DNA of 64,000 bases from Achromobacter sp. MFA1 R4 (GCF_900156745.1 NZ_LT707065.1:4154001-4218000), one strand, 5' to 3'; numbered from the stretch's first letter, positions 32,560-43,292 are shown. Notes: generated by a model not told the origin, from the letters alone. Translations and numbers: made by a program.

Positions 32560-33336
32560 TTATTTCTTCTTGGCCGCGTTCAGCATCGCCGTGCAGACGC
32601 CGCGCATCATGTCCACTTCGTCGCGCGTCAGCGACAGCCGGGAATACAGGTGCCGCATGCGCGGCATCAGCTTTTTGGGGTGGGCCGGATCCAGGAATTG
32701 CACCCCGACCAGCGCTTCTTCCCAGTGCGCGAGAAACGCCTGGACCGCCTCGCTGGAGGCCGGCGCCGCTCCGCGCGCGGGTTCCTGCGCGGTGGACCTG
32801 GGCAGCAATTCGGCCCCGGCATCCGCCAGCAGCGCATAACGCACCTCCCAGGCGGCCAATTGCAGCGCCTGGGCGACGTTCAGCGAGCTGTACTCGGGGT
32901 TGGCGGGGATATGGCAGATGCGGTGGCACAGCGCGATCTGGGCGTTCGTGAGCCCCGCGCGCTCGGTGCCCAGCACCACCGCGGCCACGCCTTCGGCAGT
33001 GCCGGCCAGGTGCTCGCAGGCCAGGTCGGCCGCCTGGCGGATGTCGCAGGGCGGAGGACCCAGGTCCCGGACTCGCGCGGTCAGCGCGAAGGCCAGGGTG
33101 ACCGGCGCCAGCGCTTCTTCCAGCGTCGGGTAGATCCGGGCGTTCTCCAGCACGTCCAGCGCGCCGCTGGCCAGCGCCACCGCCTCCGGCTGGGTTGTTA
33201 CATCCGCGAATTTGGGCTCCACCAGGACCAGTTCCGAGAAGCCCATCGTCTTGATCGCGCGGGCCGCGGAACCGACGTTTCCGGGGTGGCTGGGGTTCAC
33301 CATTACGAAGCGAACACGTGAAAATGCTTGAGTCAT
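32560..33336 (-). CDS. trmJ: tRNA (Cm32/Um32) methyltransferase TrmJ
   Basis: A 258-residue SPOUT methyltransferase that 2'-O-methylates position 32 of tRNA. Family motifs: FVMVNPSHPGNVGSAARAIKTMGF at the start, AVVLGTERAGLTN in the middle, HIPANPEYSSLNVAQALQLAAWE for the trefoil-knot SAM site. The C-terminal helical extension (FLAHWEEALVGVQFLDPAHPKKLMPRMRHLYSRLSL) is TrmJ-specific. Divergent from suhB, the common Burkholderiales order. Confidence 0.93.
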   Translation of the reverse strand: MTQAFSRVRFVMVNPSHPGNVGSAARAIKTMGFSELVLVEPKFADVTTQPEAVALASGALDVLENARIYPTLEEALAPVTLAFALTARVRDLGPPPCDIRQAADLACEHLAGTAEGVAAVVLGTERAGLTNAQIALCHRICHIPANPEYSSLNVAQALQLAAWEVRYALLADAGAELLPRSTAQEPARGAAPASSEAVQAFLAHWEEALVGVQFLDPAHPKKLMPRMRHLYSRLSLTRDEVDMMRGVCTAMLNAAKKK

Positions 33337-33465
33337 TTAAAATGGCACGTTTGGCTTCGTGCCTTCCTGGTTTTTTGGGTCGATTTCCCCGTGGGGGCGA
33401 CGGCGCGCCGGGGGGCGGCAAGCGGCCTACCATCAAGCCAACTCATCGCATACGTACGGAATTTT

Positions 33466-34251
33466 ATGCACCCGATGCTCAATATCGCCATCAAGGCGGC
33501 CCGGCGTGCCGGCACCATTATCAACCGTGCCAGCATGGATTTGGAACGACTCAGCGTGGCACGCAAGGGGCCGCGCGATTATGTCACGGAAGTCGATCGC
33601 GCCGCCGAGGAGTCCATCGTCGAAACGCTGCATGCCGCCTATCCGGACCATGCCGTGCTGGGCGAGGAATTCGGACTGCAGGGTCCCGACCAGGCCGAAT
33701 TCCAGTGGATCATCGATCCGCTGGACGGCACCACGAACTTCATCCACGGCCTGCCCAACTACGCCGTGTCGATCGCGCTGACGCAGCGGGGACAGGTCAC
33801 GCAGGCCGTCATTTACGACCCCTCGCGCAACGAACTCTTCACCGCCAGCCGCGGCAGCGGCACCTTCCTGAACGACCGCCGCGTGCGCGTCTCGGGCCGC
33901 ACCCGCTACCATGACGCGCTGCTGGGTGCCCACTGGCCCAACGCCGGCGATCCCGAAACCGGCTCGCAGCGTTTCCGCCAGATGGCCGAAGGCGCCACCG
34001 GCGTGCGCCGCCTGGGCTCCACCGTGCTGGACCTGGCCTACGTGGCCACCGGCCGCCTCGACGGCTTCTGCGGCGTGGGCCTCAAGCCCTGGGATCTGGC
34101 GGCGGGCAGCCTGATGGTCCTGGAAGCCGGCGGCCTGGTTGCCGACTTCGACGGCGAGCAAGGCTGGATGGACAGCGGCAACGTGCTGGCCGCCAGCCCG
34201 AAGATCTTTACGCAGATGCTCGCCACGCTGAATCCGCCGTCCGCGGCCTGA
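33466..34251 (+). CDS. suhB: Inositol-1-monophosphatase family protein SuhB
   Basis: A 261-residue Mg-dependent phosphatase. Motif 1 WIIDPLDGTTNFIHGLPNY with metal Asp residues, motif 2 GLKPWDLAAGSLMVLEAGG, and the Glu of LGEEFG. SuhB hydrolyses inositol phosphate in vitro and in E. coli joins the rRNA antitermination complex. The ATG at 33466 gives the family-typical MHPMLNIAIKAARRAG. Followed by a strong terminator. Convergent with the nos cluster. Confidence 0.94.
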   Translation: MHPMLNIAIKAARRAGTIINRASMDLERLSVARKGPRDYVTEVDRAAEESIVETLHAAYPDHAVLGEEFGLQGPDQAEFQWIIDPLDGTTNFIHGLPNYAVSIALTQRGQVTQAVIYDPSRNELFTASRGSGTFLNDRRVRVSGRTRYHDALLGAHWPNAGDPETGSQRFRQMAEGATGVRRLGSTVLDLAYVATGRLDGFCGVGLKPWDLAAGSLMVLEAGGLVADFDGEQGWMDSGNVLAASPKIFTQMLATLNPPSAA

Positions 34252-34271
34252 TCGGCGCCACGCAATGCAAG

Positions 34272-34298
34272 AACCGGCCGCGAGGCCGGTTTTTTTTT
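34272..34298 (+). terminator. Rho-independent terminator of suhB
   Basis: AACCGGCC (34272-34279), loop GCGA, GGCCGGTT (34284-34291), then an uninterrupted T tract to 34298. Points only in the plus direction; the minus-strand nosX end at 34316 has no T tract from it. Confidence 0.9.
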
Positions 34299-34315
34299 GA
34301 TAGTGGCAGTTGCCC

Positions 34316-35314
34316 TCAGGCGCCGCCGCCCTGCGCGATCAGTTTCCCATCCGGCAGCACCATCCAGGCGCGCACGCCCAGCGCGCGCACGAGCGTCTCG
34401 ATGCGCGCCAGCGGCATGTTCGAGAATGCGGTGGACAGCGCATCGGCCGCGGTCGCCGTGGATGCCATGACCGACACGCTTCGATAGCGCGGGCTCGCGC
34501 GGCCGCTGTGCGGGTCGAAGAGATGCGAATGGCGTCCCGCGGCGTCCAGCGGCGTGCCGTAGCCGCCGGACGTGGCCAGCGCCTGGTTGCTGACCGGCAC
34601 CTGCGCCAGGATCCGGTCCGGCGACAGGGGGTCCGCCAGGCCGACCCGCCAACCCTCGGCACGGGCCGACGCGTCCAGGCCGCGAATTTCGCCCAGGTCG
34701 ACCAGCGCCCGCTCCAGGCCGGCGCTGCGCAGCAGGTCCGTCACGCGGTCGGTGATGTAGCCCTGCGCAATGCCGTTGAGCGTCAAGGCCATGCCGGGCC
34801 GCAGCCGGATGCGCTGCGGATCGACGTCGATGTTCCGGTACGACACATGCGCCAGCGCGCGCGCCACGTCGGCCGGCGCGGGGCCGTCTGGCGATGCGCC
34901 GGGCTGTGCGAAGTGGTCGGCGTACACGCGCCACAGCGGTTGCACGGACGGGTCGAAGAGTCCGTCCGTGACCTCGGCGTAGTGCCGGCTTTCGCTCAGG
35001 AGCCGCACCAGATCGGCGGGCGGGGCGGCCAGGAACCCCTGGCGGTTCAGGATGGACAGCGCGCTGTCCTCGCGGTACAGGCTGAACACGCCCTCGAGCC
35101 GGCGCAGCTCTCGCAGCGCCCGGTCGATGAGCTGTTCGGCGGCCCGGCGGTCCGGATGGTACAGGCGCAGTTCCGCGTCCGCGCCCAGCGCCACGCCCTG
35201 CCAGCGCGTGGGCGCGATGGCGGCGTGCGCGCGGCGCAGCAGGGAAGGGGCGAGCGCCAGCACGGAGGACGCGGCGACGATGCCGATGAAGCGGCGGCGG
35301 TTGGGATGGGTCAT
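34316..35314 (-). CDS. nosX: FAD:protein FMN transferase NosX (ApbE family)
   Basis: A 332-residue Tat-exported ApbE-type transferase: NRRRFIGIVAASSVLALAPSL then cleavage near RRAHA. ApbE proteins attach FMN covalently to Thr of a (D)xSGAT motif. NosR in this cluster has exactly such a site (IVSGATVT), so NosR is the expected substrate. Visible family pieces: LEGVFSLYREDSALSILN, GMALTLNGIAQGYITDRVTDLL, VDLGEIRGL, and ATAADALSTAFSNM. Last gene of nosRZDFYLX, 57 bases after nosL. Confidence 0.92.
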   Translation of the reverse strand: MTHPNRRRFIGIVAASSVLALAPSLLRRAHAAIAPTRWQGVALGADAELRLYHPDRRAAEQLIDRALRELRRLEGVFSLYREDSALSILNRQGFLAAPPADLVRLLSESRHYAEVTDGLFDPSVQPLWRVYADHFAQPGASPDGPAPADVARALAHVSYRNIDVDPQRIRLRPGMALTLNGIAQGYITDRVTDLLRSAGLERALVDLGEIRGLDASARAEGWRVGLADPLSPDRILAQVPVSNQALATSGGYGTPLDAAGRHSHLFDPHSGRASPRYRSVSVMASTATAADALSTAFSNMPLARIETLVRALGVRAWMVLPDGKLIAQGGGA

Positions 35315-35371
35315 GGCGTTATCGATCGGAAGATGGGAAAGGCGCAATGGGCGCGGCGAAGGCCGATGGCC

Positions 35372-35872
35372 CTACTGCGCGAAAACGTAGTCCTCGGGCA
35401 CGTCGGCAAAGCGCACGACGCGGCCGCCGTGGGTCTGGGCAAAGGCCTGCGCCTGGGCCGGGTCCGAGAACGGCATGGCGTCTTCGGCGCCCATGCCGCC
35501 GACGAAGCTCGAACCGATCACGTAGAAGGCCAGACGCGCCTCCACCCAGACCCGCAGATCGGCGGCGCCGTCGGGGCCCGCGGCAGCCATGTCGTTGACG
35601 TAGATGGCGGCCAGTCCCTTGGGTTCTTCCGGCAGCAGCGTGTAGGCGAACACCTGCTTGATGGACGAGAACCACACGGGCGCGGCGCGTCCCTTCACGA
35701 ATATCTGGCCTTTGGGCCCGGCGTGGTCCTGCAGCGTCATGCCGCAGTAATGGCCAACGGCGTCGGCGCTGACGGCCTGCGGCGCGGGCGGCGGCGCGGC
35801 GGTGTCCTCGCCGCCGCAGGCCGATAGCGCCACCGCCAGGACCAGCAGGCTTGCCAAGCGTTGCGGGGTCAT
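35372..35872 (-). CDS. nosL: NosL copper-binding lipoprotein
   Basis: A 166-residue outer-envelope lipoprotein with lipobox LSAC (Cys at residue 19). NosL carries Cu(I) for the nitrous oxide reductase active site. The Cu ligand region HYCGMTLQDHAGPKGQIF is present, followed by the conserved FSSIKQVFAYTL and the C-terminal GGRVVRFADVP. Its ATG overlaps the nosY stop (ATGA). Confidence 0.93.
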   Translation of the reverse strand: MTPQRLASLLVLAVALSACGGEDTAAPPPAPQAVSADAVGHYCGMTLQDHAGPKGQIFVKGRAAPVWFSSIKQVFAYTLLPEEPKGLAAIYVNDMAAAGPDGAADLRVWVEARLAFYVIGSSFVGGMGAEDAMPFSDPAQAQAFAQTHGGRVVRFADVPEDYVFAQ

Positions 35873-36699
35873 AGCTGTTTCCTCCGGAAGCAGACGGCCG
35901 CCAGCCCGAAGGGCACCGCGATCCACAGCAATTGCGCCGCCACCAGCAGCGGCAGCGGCAACTGGGCCTGGTCGCTGACGCCGGCCATGCCCGAGTACAT
36001 CGATATGTTCTCGAACCCGGTCAGGTTCAGCAGCCGGTACACGTCGGACGGATTGGCGAGCAGCAACGCATTGAGCAGGCCCGGCGTCACATGCCGCCCC
36101 TGGTCGGCGGCCAGCACGCCCAAGAGGCCCATGTCGTAGATGACGACGAAGAACAGCCACACGCCCAGCGCGATGCCCGCCGCGGTGGCGCGCTCGCGCA
36201 CCAGCGTGCTGATGAGGTAGCCCATCGCCAAGAAGCTTGCGCCCAGCAGCACGCTGGCGCCGATCAGCATGGCGAAGGGCCGCCAGGCGCCGGCGTCCAT
36301 GCCGCCATAGACCCATTGCAGCGCCAGGCCGGCCGACCCGTAGCCCGCGCCGGTGGCGATCGCCAGGATGGCCAGGTGTCCGATGAACTTGCCCATGATC
36401 ACCTGCCCGCGCGACACGGGGTAGCTGAGCAGGAGCGCCATGGTGCCGCGGTCGACCTCGCCGACGATGGCGTCGTACGCCAGCAGCATCGCAATGAGCG
36501 GCACCAGGAAAATGGACAGGCTGGACAGGCTGACCACCGTGACGGTCAGCGGGTCGACCTTGACCGCGCCCGTGGGCGCGCTGCCCAACAAGCCCAGCGC
36601 CAGGGCCAGCGCGGCCAGCAGCAGCGACGTGGCCAGCACCCAGCGGTTGCGCAGGCCGTCGCGGATTTCCTTGCCGATGATGGTGCTTACCGCGTTCAT
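35869..36699 (-). CDS. nosY: NosY ABC transporter permease
   Basis: A 276-residue inner-membrane protein with six hydrophobic segments (including LLLAALALALGLLG, LSSLSIFLVPLIAMLLAY and a C-terminal QLLWIAVPFGLAAVCF). It forms the NosDFY complex that delivers a sulfur species for CuZ assembly. Overlaps nosF and nosL by four bases each, so the three are translationally coupled. Confidence 0.93.
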   Translation of the reverse strand: MNAVSTIIGKEIRDGLRNRWVLATSLLLAALALALGLLGSAPTGAVKVDPLTVTVVSLSSLSIFLVPLIAMLLAYDAIVGEVDRGTMALLLSYPVSRGQVIMGKFIGHLAILAIATGAGYGSAGLALQWVYGGMDAGAWRPFAMLIGASVLLGASFLAMGYLISTLVRERATAAGIALGVWLFFVVIYDMGLLGVLAADQGRHVTPGLLNALLLANPSDVYRLLNLTGFENISMYSGMAGVSDQAQLPLPLLVAAQLLWIAVPFGLAAVCFRRKQL

Positions 36700-37598
36700 G
36701 CGTCCTCCCGTTCAAGCAGGTGGGCGTAGATGTCATCCAGGCCGGGCACCTGGATGTCCAGGTCGCGGATGGGCGAGGCGATGGCCCCGATGCTGCGGAT
36801 GGCGTCCACCTTGTCCGCCTCGTGGCACAGCAGTTCGTAGCGGCCGGGTTCGACCGGCCGCCACGCGGGGGAGGGGGCGGCAGCGCCCGGTTGGCAGAGC
36901 GACACGCTGATGCGGATGGGCAGGCCGGTATCCCGCCGCAGCGCCGACATGGCGCCGTCGGCGATCTTCACGCCGGCCTTCATGACCACGATGCGGTCGG
37001 CGTGGCCGGCCAGTTCCGACAGAGCGTGGGTGCTGAGCAGGATGGTCGCGCCGCTGGCGCGCAGCTCGTGCACGATTTCATAGAACGTCAGCCGCGACGC
37101 GGGGTCCAGGCCCGTCGTGGGCTCGTCGAATAAGAGGATGCGGGGTTCTCCCAGCAGCGCCTGCGCCAGCGCCAGCCGCTGGCGCATGCCCTTGGAGTAC
37201 CCGCCGACCCGCCGGTGCGCGGCGCTGGATATGCCCACTTTTTCAAGCAGCCCTGCATTGCGCGACAGCGGCTGGCGCTTGAGCCGCGCGTAGAACGCCA
37301 GCGTCTCGGCGCCGGTCATGGCCGGGTGCAGGGCCACTGTTTCGGGCAGGTAGCCGATGCGCGCGCGCTGCCGGGCGGCCGCGGGGCTGTGGGCGTCGTG
37401 CCCAAACAGCATCACGCGGCCCTGCGTGGGACGGATGAGGCCCAGGATCAGCTTGATCAGCGTGCTCTTGCCCGCGCCGTTGTGACCGGCCAGCGCCACG
37501 CATTCGCCTTCGCGCAGGTCCAGGTCCAGGACGCTGACCGCGCGGTGGGCGCCATAGTGTTTGCTGACGCCGGACAGCGTTACCAGTGCATTGCTCAT
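36696..37598 (-). CDS. nosF: NosF ABC transporter ATPase
   Basis: A 300-residue ATPase with Walker A GHNGAGKST near 42, signature YSKGMRQRL (the divergent motif of this family), Walker B ILLFDEPTTGLD and switch His LLSTHAL. The C-terminal ~80 residues are the NosF-specific extension. ATGA overlaps with nosD (upstream) and nosY (downstream). Acts with NosY and periplasmic NosD. Confidence 0.94.
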   Translation of the reverse strand: MSNALVTLSGVSKHYGAHRAVSVLDLDLREGECVALAGHNGAGKSTLIKLILGLIRPTQGRVMLFGHDAHSPAAARQRARIGYLPETVALHPAMTGAETLAFYARLKRQPLSRNAGLLEKVGISSAAHRRVGGYSKGMRQRLALAQALLGEPRILLFDEPTTGLDPASRLTFYEIVHELRASGATILLSTHALSELAGHADRIVVMKAGVKIADGAMSALRRDTGLPIRISVSLCQPGAAAPSPAWRPVEPGRYELLCHEADKVDAIRSIGAIASPIRDLDIQVPGLDDIYAHLLEREDA

Positions 37599-38896
37599 TG
37601 GAGTACCTCGGCGCGTTTCGCGCCGTTCTGCCGGGCGGGGTTCATCAGCGGCGCGCTGTCGATGACGCCTCCCGGCAATATCGCGGGGAACTGCGACTGC
37701 GCCCAGCGCACCACCGAGATGGCCGGGCTGTTGAGCAGGATGCGCGCCGCCGGGGCGCGCCACAGCAATTGGTCGACCACGTCGTTCGGGCGGTAGGCCG
37801 TGTCGGCGATGCCGTCGCCATCCAGGTCGAAGGCCGTGTTGTCGCTCCAGTAGTTGCCGCGTCCCTCGTCCGACCACTCCAGCACGCGCGTGCCCACGTA
37901 CTTGACCTGGTTGCGGTTGTTGATGAACGCGTTGCCGGAGATCCGGTTTCCCTCGGAGCCCGCCGTGAAGTGGATGCCGATGTCGCAGTTGGAGAAATGG
38001 TTGTCCGCAAAGCGGTTCTTGTTGGCGTTGTAGATGAATACGCACTTGCCGGCGCCATCCACGGTATTGCCCGAGATGTCCGAGTTGTTGGCGTAGTTCA
38101 TCATCAGGCCCTGTTCGACGTTGTCCAGCGCCACGTTGTCCGTGACGACGAGCCGGTGCGAATACATGATGGCGTAGCCGATGTCGTTGCGCGTGGCCGC
38201 GTTGCCGCTGATTTCGCTGTCGTTGGTGTACATGTAATGCACGCCATAGCGCAGGTCATGGAGCCGGTTGCCGATGAACCGGTTCTGCTTGCTGGTGTTC
38301 ACGAAGATGCCGTCGCGGCCGGCGGAGATGTCGTTGTCGACCACCGCGCTGCCCGGCGTATTCCACAAGGACACGCCATTGCCGCGCTCCGCCACGCGCA
38401 ACTCCTGGTTGCCCACGATGCGGTTGCCGCGCACCAGCGCGTCCCGCGGGCCCCACACGTAGACGCCGAACAGGTTGTCCAGGATGTCGTTGCGTTCCAC
38501 CACGGCGCGGTGCGCCGTACGGTCCAGGAAGATGCCCGCGTCCATCGCGGGCAGGTCCAGGCCTGAGCGCGTGACGGTCAGGTTGCGCAGCGCCACGTCG
38601 GCGGCCTGCACCCACAGCGTGCGTCCGTTGCGCGTGCCCTCGATGATGGCGCTGCGGTCCCGCGGTCCTTCCAGGGTCAGGGGCTTGTCGATGACGATGG
38701 CGCCGGCGTAGGACCCCGGCGCCAGCCGCAGCGTGTCGCCGGGCTGCGCCGCGGCGACGGCCTGCGCCAGATCCGCGCCCGCCTCGATTTCAATGGTGGC
38801 CGCCGCGGCGGCCCCGTGCAGGGCCGGCCCGAAGCCCGCCAGCACGAGGCCAACCGCGGCCCGCACCGCGCTTCGCAAGGTTGCGATGACAGCCAT
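37595..38896 (-). CDS. nosD: NosD periplasmic beta-helix protein
   Basis: A 433-residue exported protein: signal peptide around VGLVLAGFGPALHGAAAA. It has right-handed beta-helix (CASH) repeats: many NxIxxN turns such as RNDILDNLFGVYVWGPRD, NRFIGNRLHDLRYGVHYMYTND and NNSDISGNTVDGAG. Periplasmic partner of NosFY in assembling the copper-sulfide centre of NosZ. Six bases separate it from the nosZ stop. Confidence 0.94.
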   Translation of the reverse strand: MAVIATLRSAVRAAVGLVLAGFGPALHGAAAAATIEIEAGADLAQAVAAAQPGDTLRLAPGSYAGAIVIDKPLTLEGPRDRSAIIEGTRNGRTLWVQAADVALRNLTVTRSGLDLPAMDAGIFLDRTAHRAVVERNDILDNLFGVYVWGPRDALVRGNRIVGNQELRVAERGNGVSLWNTPGSAVVDNDISAGRDGIFVNTSKQNRFIGNRLHDLRYGVHYMYTNDSEISGNAATRNDIGYAIMYSHRLVVTDNVALDNVEQGLMMNYANNSDISGNTVDGAGKCVFIYNANKNRFADNHFSNCDIGIHFTAGSEGNRISGNAFINNRNQVKYVGTRVLEWSDEGRGNYWSDNTAFDLDGDGIADTAYRPNDVVDQLLWRAPAARILLNSPAISVVRWAQSQFPAILPGGVIDSAPLMNPARQNGAKRAEVLQ

Positions 38897-38902
38897 GGAT
38901 CT

Positions 38903-40816
38903 TTACGCGGATTTCTTGGGATGCACGATCATCTGGCCGGACATTTCCATGTGCAGCGCGTGGCAGAACCACTGGCAGTAGTACCAGTACACGCCCGGCC
39001 GGTCGGCCTTGAACGTGACGGACGAGGTGGCCTGGGGCCCGATCTCCATGGCGATGCCGTGGCCTTCCAGCGTGAAGCCGTGCGTCAGGTCTTCGATCAC
39101 CTCCATGTTGGTCACGAACACCGTGACCTCGTCGCCCTGGTTCACCTCGAACTGCTTCAGGCTGAACATGGGCGCGACGGCCATCATGTATACGCGGACC
39201 TTGTTGCCGTCGCGCACCACCTTGGCGGCGTCTTCCAGCGTCACCCCGTCCTTCTTGGCGATCTGGCGGGCGTCTTCCCACATGGGGTCGTCGCGCTTCC
39301 AGACGCTGACCGGGTTGATCTTGGAACGGTGCACCAGGCACATGTCGTGCGGCTCGGCGAAGCTGGGGCCGTCATGCACGAGCTTCATCTCGTCGCCCGA
39401 GATGTCGATGAGCTGGTCGTTCTCGGGCTTGAGCGGACCCACGTTCAGGAACCGGTCCTTCGAGAACTTGTTCAGCGACACCAGCCACTTGCCGTCGGCT
39501 TCCTTGGTTTCGCCCATCGTGGAGTGGTTGTGGCCCGGCTGGTAGTGCACGTCCAGCTTCTGGATGATCGGGTCGACCTTTTCGCCCTGGTAGGCGCGCT
39601 TGGCCTTATCGATGTTCCACTTGACCATCTGGCTGTCGATGAACAGCGTGGTGTAGGCGTTGCCGCGGCCGTCGAAGGCAGTGTGCAGCGGGCCCAGCCC
39701 AAGCTGCGGCTCGGCCACCACGCAATCGCGCGGCTTGATCTTGTCGGCGAACAGGTCGTCCAGCTTGCGCACGTCGATCACCGTCACCGTGGGCGACAGC
39801 TTGCCGTTCAGCATGAGGTGGATGCCGTCGGGCGCGGCGTTGCAGCCGTGGGGCGAGTTGGGCACCGGGATATAGCGCGTGTACTTGGAGCCGTGGCGGC
39901 CGTCCACGACCGGCACGCCGCCCATCGTCTTGAAGTCGCCGTCCTTGATCGCCTGTTCGATGCGTTTGAGGTTGAAGACCACGACCCAGTCCTGCTCGTT
40001 GGCCGACATTTCCTCGACGGTCACGCCCTTTTCCGAGTTGTAGCAGGTGGCGAAGGAGTACTTGCCCTGGTAGTCGGCGTCGCCGTTGTCCAGGTTGCCG
40101 TCCACCAGCACCTGCCAGGCGACCTTCATCGTGTCGCCGTCGAGGGCCGTGTAGACGGCGAAGAAGTTCTTCTTGGGATCGTCCAGCACCTTGCCATTGT
40201 TGGGCAGCGGCGAGATGTGCTCGCCGTTGGCGAACACATAGCCGGTGCGCGGGTAGCGCTGCGGGCGCAGGCCGTGCACACCCGACACGTTGGGTAGTTC
40301 GGTGATCTTGTCGGTCTTCATCACGTCCAGGCGGATCCGCGCCACGCGGTTGTTCGCCTTGTCGTTGATGAAGAGATAGCGCCCGTCGTAGGTCTGGTCG
40401 GTGAACGACAGATGGGGGTGGTGCGCGTCGCCGTTGGGAAACACGCCGCCCTTGTCCTTCAGGAATTCGCGCGTTTCGGGCGTCAGGCCTTCGGTCAGGA
40501 TCTTGCGGCTTTCGTTGGTGCGGCCCCATCCGGTCGCGCTGCACTGGTTGAACACCGGAATGCGCACGAGTTCGCGCATGGAGGGCAGGCCCAGCACGCG
40601 GACCTCTCCGGACTGGCCGCTGGAGTTGAACGCGTAGTACTCGTCCAGCTCGCCCGGCGCGACATGCCCCAGCACGCCGCCGCCGGATTTGCCCTCCTTG
40701 CCGTGGGCGGTGGGAATCTGCGCGCCGGCCACGAGGCCGGCCGCGCCGGTGATGGCGGCGGTTCCCAGGAAGCTGCGGCGGCTGAGGCCGGCTTTTTCGG
40801 GGGTCTTGTCGGTCAT
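38903..40816 (-). CDS. nosZ: Nitrous oxide reductase NosZ (clade I, Tat-exported)
   Basis: A 637-residue periplasmic enzyme that reduces N2O to N2, the last step of denitrification. Tat signal [17 protein letters not shown]. The N-terminal seven-bladed propeller carries His ligands of CuZ, visible as [39 protein letters not shown] and [10 protein letters not shown]. The C-terminal cupredoxin domain (about 530-637) has the CuA motif [25 protein letters not shown] precedes the ATG. Clade I is inferred from the Tat signal and the nosR-Z-DFYLX context. Confidence 0.97.
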   Translation of the reverse strand: MTDKTPEKAGLSRRSFLGTAAITGAAGLVAGAQIPTAHGKEGKSGGGVLGHVAPGELDEYYAFNSSGQSGEVRVLGLPSMRELVRIPVFNQCSATGWGRTNESRKILTEGLTPETREFLKDKGGVFPNGDAHHPHLSFTDQTYDGRYLFINDKANNRVARIRLDVMKTDKITELPNVSGVHGLRPQRYPRTGYVFANGEHISPLPNNGKVLDDPKKNFFAVYTALDGDTMKVAWQVLVDGNLDNGDADYQGKYSFATCYNSEKGVTVEEMSANEQDWVVVFNLKRIEQAIKDGDFKTMGGVPVVDGRHGSKYTRYIPVPNSPHGCNAAPDGIHLMLNGKLSPTVTVIDVRKLDDLFADKIKPRDCVVAEPQLGLGPLHTAFDGRGNAYTTLFIDSQMVKWNIDKAKRAYQGEKVDPIIQKLDVHYQPGHNHSTMGETKEADGKWLVSLNKFSKDRFLNVGPLKPENDQLIDISGDEMKLVHDGPSFAEPHDMCLVHRSKINPVSVWKRDDPMWEDARQIAKKDGVTLEDAAKVVRDGNKVRVYMMAVAPMFSLKQFEVNQGDEVTVFVTNMEVIEDLTHGFTLEGHGIAMEIGPQATSSVTFKADRPGVYWYYCQWFCHALHMEMSGQMIVHPKKSA

Positions 40817-40869
40817 GGATAACTCCTGGTTTGTGACGGCGCGGGGCGCCGCGGTACGGAAACCGTGTT

Positions 40870-43194
40870 TCACGATTCCGGGTTGGGGCGATTCGCCGGG
40901 GTCAAGCTGGGCATGCGGTGCAGCACGACTTCCTGCACCGCCGGCTCGGGAGGCGGAGCCGGGCGCCGCTCACGCCTGGACCGTTTCTGGATCAGGTGAG
41001 GGCACTTCTCCTGGTGGTGGTAAAGCATCTGGCAGTGCAGGCATTGGATGCACTCGTTCGGATTGATCTCGCCGGACGGGTCGATGGCCTGCACGGGGCA
41101 TTCGATGTTGCAGCGTTGGCAGGGATTGCCGCAGTCGCGATAGCGCTTGAGCCAGTTGAAGATGCGCAGGCGGGCGGGAATGGCCAGCGCGGCGCCCAGC
41201 GGACAGAGGTAGCGGCAGAAGAAGCGCTCGATGAACAGGCCCGCGGCCAGCAGCGCGACGGCGAACAGCACGAAGGGCCAGTGGCGCACGAAGCGCAGGA
41301 TGATCGCTGTCTTGAACGGCTCGACTTCGGCGAGCTGTTCGGCGACCGCCAGGTCATACAGCGAGAACCCGAAAAGAAGGAGGAAGATCACGTACTTGAG
41401 CGTGGACAGCCGCTGGGCCACGCCATGGCGGATCTTCAACTGGCGCACGCCCAGGCGCCGCGCGATGCGATTGGTCAATTCCTGCAGCGCGCCGAACGGG
41501 CAGAGCCAGCCGCAGAACGCGCCCCGGTTCCAGAACACCATGGAGATGGCGGTGGCGCACCAGAGGATGAACACCAGCGGGTCCATCAGGAAGTATTCCC
41601 ACCGGAAATCGGTGCGCAGCGCGGAAAAGAACGTCAGCACGTTGACGATGGACAGTTGCGCCTGGCCATACCAGCCGATCCAGAACAGCGCGAAGGCCAG
41701 GAACGCCAGGCGCAGCCGGTCGTGCAGCAGGGGGCGCGCGGTGAGCTGGTCCTGGAAGAAGAAGATGCCGACGAGCACCGACAGCGCCACGGTCAGGATG
41801 GCGATCTGGCCGGCCTTGCCTTGCCAGATCTGCTTCCACAGGGCGGGCTGGGCGGCTTCGGCTTCGGCTTCGGCTACTGCTTCGGCTTCCGCTTCCCCGG
41901 CCGGCGGGGCGGTGGGCGCATCGGCGGCCGCGGCCTGCACCGGCGTGGGGCCGGCGGCGACGGCGCGGGTATAGGCCGCGGGCAGTTCATAGGGCAGGTC
42001 GAACGTGACGAAGGCCTTGTCCGAGACGCTCAGCACGCGCTGCACCATGAGCTGCAGGCGCCAGGGCTTGACGGGGTCCAGCGCAGCGTCCTCGGGCACG
42101 ACGAAGAGGGCGACCTCGCGCAGCGCCGGCGCGCCCGCGGCGCTCACGTCCGCCAGGCGCTGGTGGTTGCGGTCGCGGAAGCGGAAGGCGCTTTCGTCCT
42201 GGACGACCTCGATGCGATCGAAGATGCCGCCCCGCACATAGCCCGAGCCCTTGAACGAATACAGGCCATTGCCCGCGACCAGCACCGCCTGCTGTCCGGG
42301 CTTGAGCCGTTCCTTCAGGCGCTGCCAGCCGGTGTCGCCCAGCAGGCTGCGGCCGATGGACGGCGCGCTGACCAGCGCGGCGTAGAGGTCGATGAAGGTG
42401 TCGTCCGGGCCGCCTTCGCCGTGCTCGGCCGCGTCCTGCCGTCCCGAGCGCAGGAACGCCTGGTTCACGTCTTCGGGCGTGAGCCGCAGGTTCTTGACCG
42501 CGCCCGAATCGAGCAGTGCCTGCCAGTTCTGCACATCGTTCCTGTCTTCGTCCAGGACGCGCGCGGCTGCGGGCGGCGCGGTCTGGCGCGGCGCGCCCGC
42601 CTTGCCGATGCCATGGGCGCGCGCCACCGCGATGGCCGAGCGGGTGATGGTGTCGCCGATCACCATCAGCGTGACGGTGGCGCCGCTGACGATATCCACG
42701 GGCGGCGGCGCGCCGTGGCGCGGCGGGGCATCGACGAAGTTCAGGCCCACGTAGCCCTGGATGAAATGGTCGACCTTGGACTGCGGGATGCCGATCAGCA
42801 CGATGGGCTCGTGATGCTCCACGAGCTTGGCGCCCACGATGCGCCCGTCCGCCGCCAGGCCGACCAGCACGTCGATCGGCTTGCTGGAATAGCCCCGGGT
42901 GTTGACCACGTCGGTGGTGAGGTAGACCAGGCCCAGCTGCCGGTTGCCCGCGTAGACGCGCGCCGCCGCCGGTTTGCCTTCGACGGGGCCGGTGCGGTCG
43001 GCGCCGGGGAACACCTCGCCGATGGGCGTGGCCGCCAGGAACTCGCGCAGGCGCTGCGCCTGCGCGTCCTGCGCGACGGCCAGACAGGAAAGCCACATCG
43101 CAAGCAGCGCGGCCAGCAGGCATCGAGCGAACCGGTTGTTTATGGCTGTCGTTGTGGATGTTGCCGCTGCCGTTGCTGCCGTACTGCCGCGCAT
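40870..43194 (-). CDS. nosR: NosR membrane flavo-iron-sulfur regulator/electron donor
   Basis: A 774-residue polytopic protein that feeds electrons to NosZ and is needed for nos expression. Periplasmic FMN-binding domain with DIVSGATVT (the Thr takes FMN via NosX), a 5-6-helix membrane part, two CxxxCP motifs ([16 protein letters not shown]), and a C-terminal cytoplasmic 4Fe-4S module ([20 protein letters not shown]). An unusual Ala/Glu/Thr-rich insert ([22 protein letters not shown]) lies before the membrane domain. First gene of the cluster. The start at 43194 precedes a poly-Ala/Thr stretch and could be a few residues further in. Confidence 0.95.
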   Translation of the reverse strand: MRGSTAATAAATSTTTAINNRFARCLLAALLAMWLSCLAVAQDAQAQRLREFLAATPIGEVFPGADRTGPVEGKPAAARVYAGNRQLGLVYLTTDVVNTRGYSSKPIDVLVGLAADGRIVGAKLVEHHEPIVLIGIPQSKVDHFIQGYVGLNFVDAPPRHGAPPPVDIVSGATVTLMVIGDTITRSAIAVARAHGIGKAGAPRQTAPPAAARVLDEDRNDVQNWQALLDSGAVKNLRLTPEDVNQAFLRSGRQDAAEHGEGGPDDTFIDLYAALVSAPSIGRSLLGDTGWQRLKERLKPGQQAVLVAGNGLYSFKGSGYVRGGIFDRIEVVQDESAFRFRDRNHQRLADVSAAGAPALREVALFVVPEDAALDPVKPWRLQLMVQRVLSVSDKAFVTFDLPYELPAAYTRAVAAGPTPVQAAAADAPTAPPAGEAEAEAVAEAEAEAAQPALWKQIWQGKAGQIAILTVALSVLVGIFFFQDQLTARPLLHDRLRLAFLAFALFWIGWYGQAQLSIVNVLTFFSALRTDFRWEYFLMDPLVFILWCATAISMVFWNRGAFCGWLCPFGALQELTNRIARRLGVRQLKIRHGVAQRLSTLKYVIFLLLFGFSLYDLAVAEQLAEVEPFKTAIILRFVRHWPFVLFAVALLAAGLFIERFFCRYLCPLGAALAIPARLRIFNWLKRYRDCGNPCQRCNIECPVQAIDPSGEINPNECIQCLHCQMLYHHQEKCPHLIQKRSRRERRPAPPPEPAVQEVVLHRMPSLTPANRPNPES

Positions 43195-43255
43195 GCTGAA
43201 CTCTGCTTGTCGTGTTTGCGTGCAGGCATCCTACGAACATGCAACAGGCGGGGGA

Positions 43256-43269
43256 TTGCGGTTTGTCAA
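43256..43269. promoter_or_regulatory. Weak FNR/DNR-like box upstream of nosR
   Basis: TTGCGGTTTGTCAA matches 7 of 10 fixed positions of TTGAT-N4-ATCAA. It lies 61 bases before the nosR start, where activation by an FNR/DNR protein would be expected. The match is incomplete. Confidence 0.35.
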
Positions 43270-43292
43270 TCGCGCCATTTCAACGGCGAATA

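Noticed and set aside
43256..43269. Definite FNR box for nosR
   Set aside because: Only 7 of 10 fixed bases match, so it is listed as a weak candidate only.
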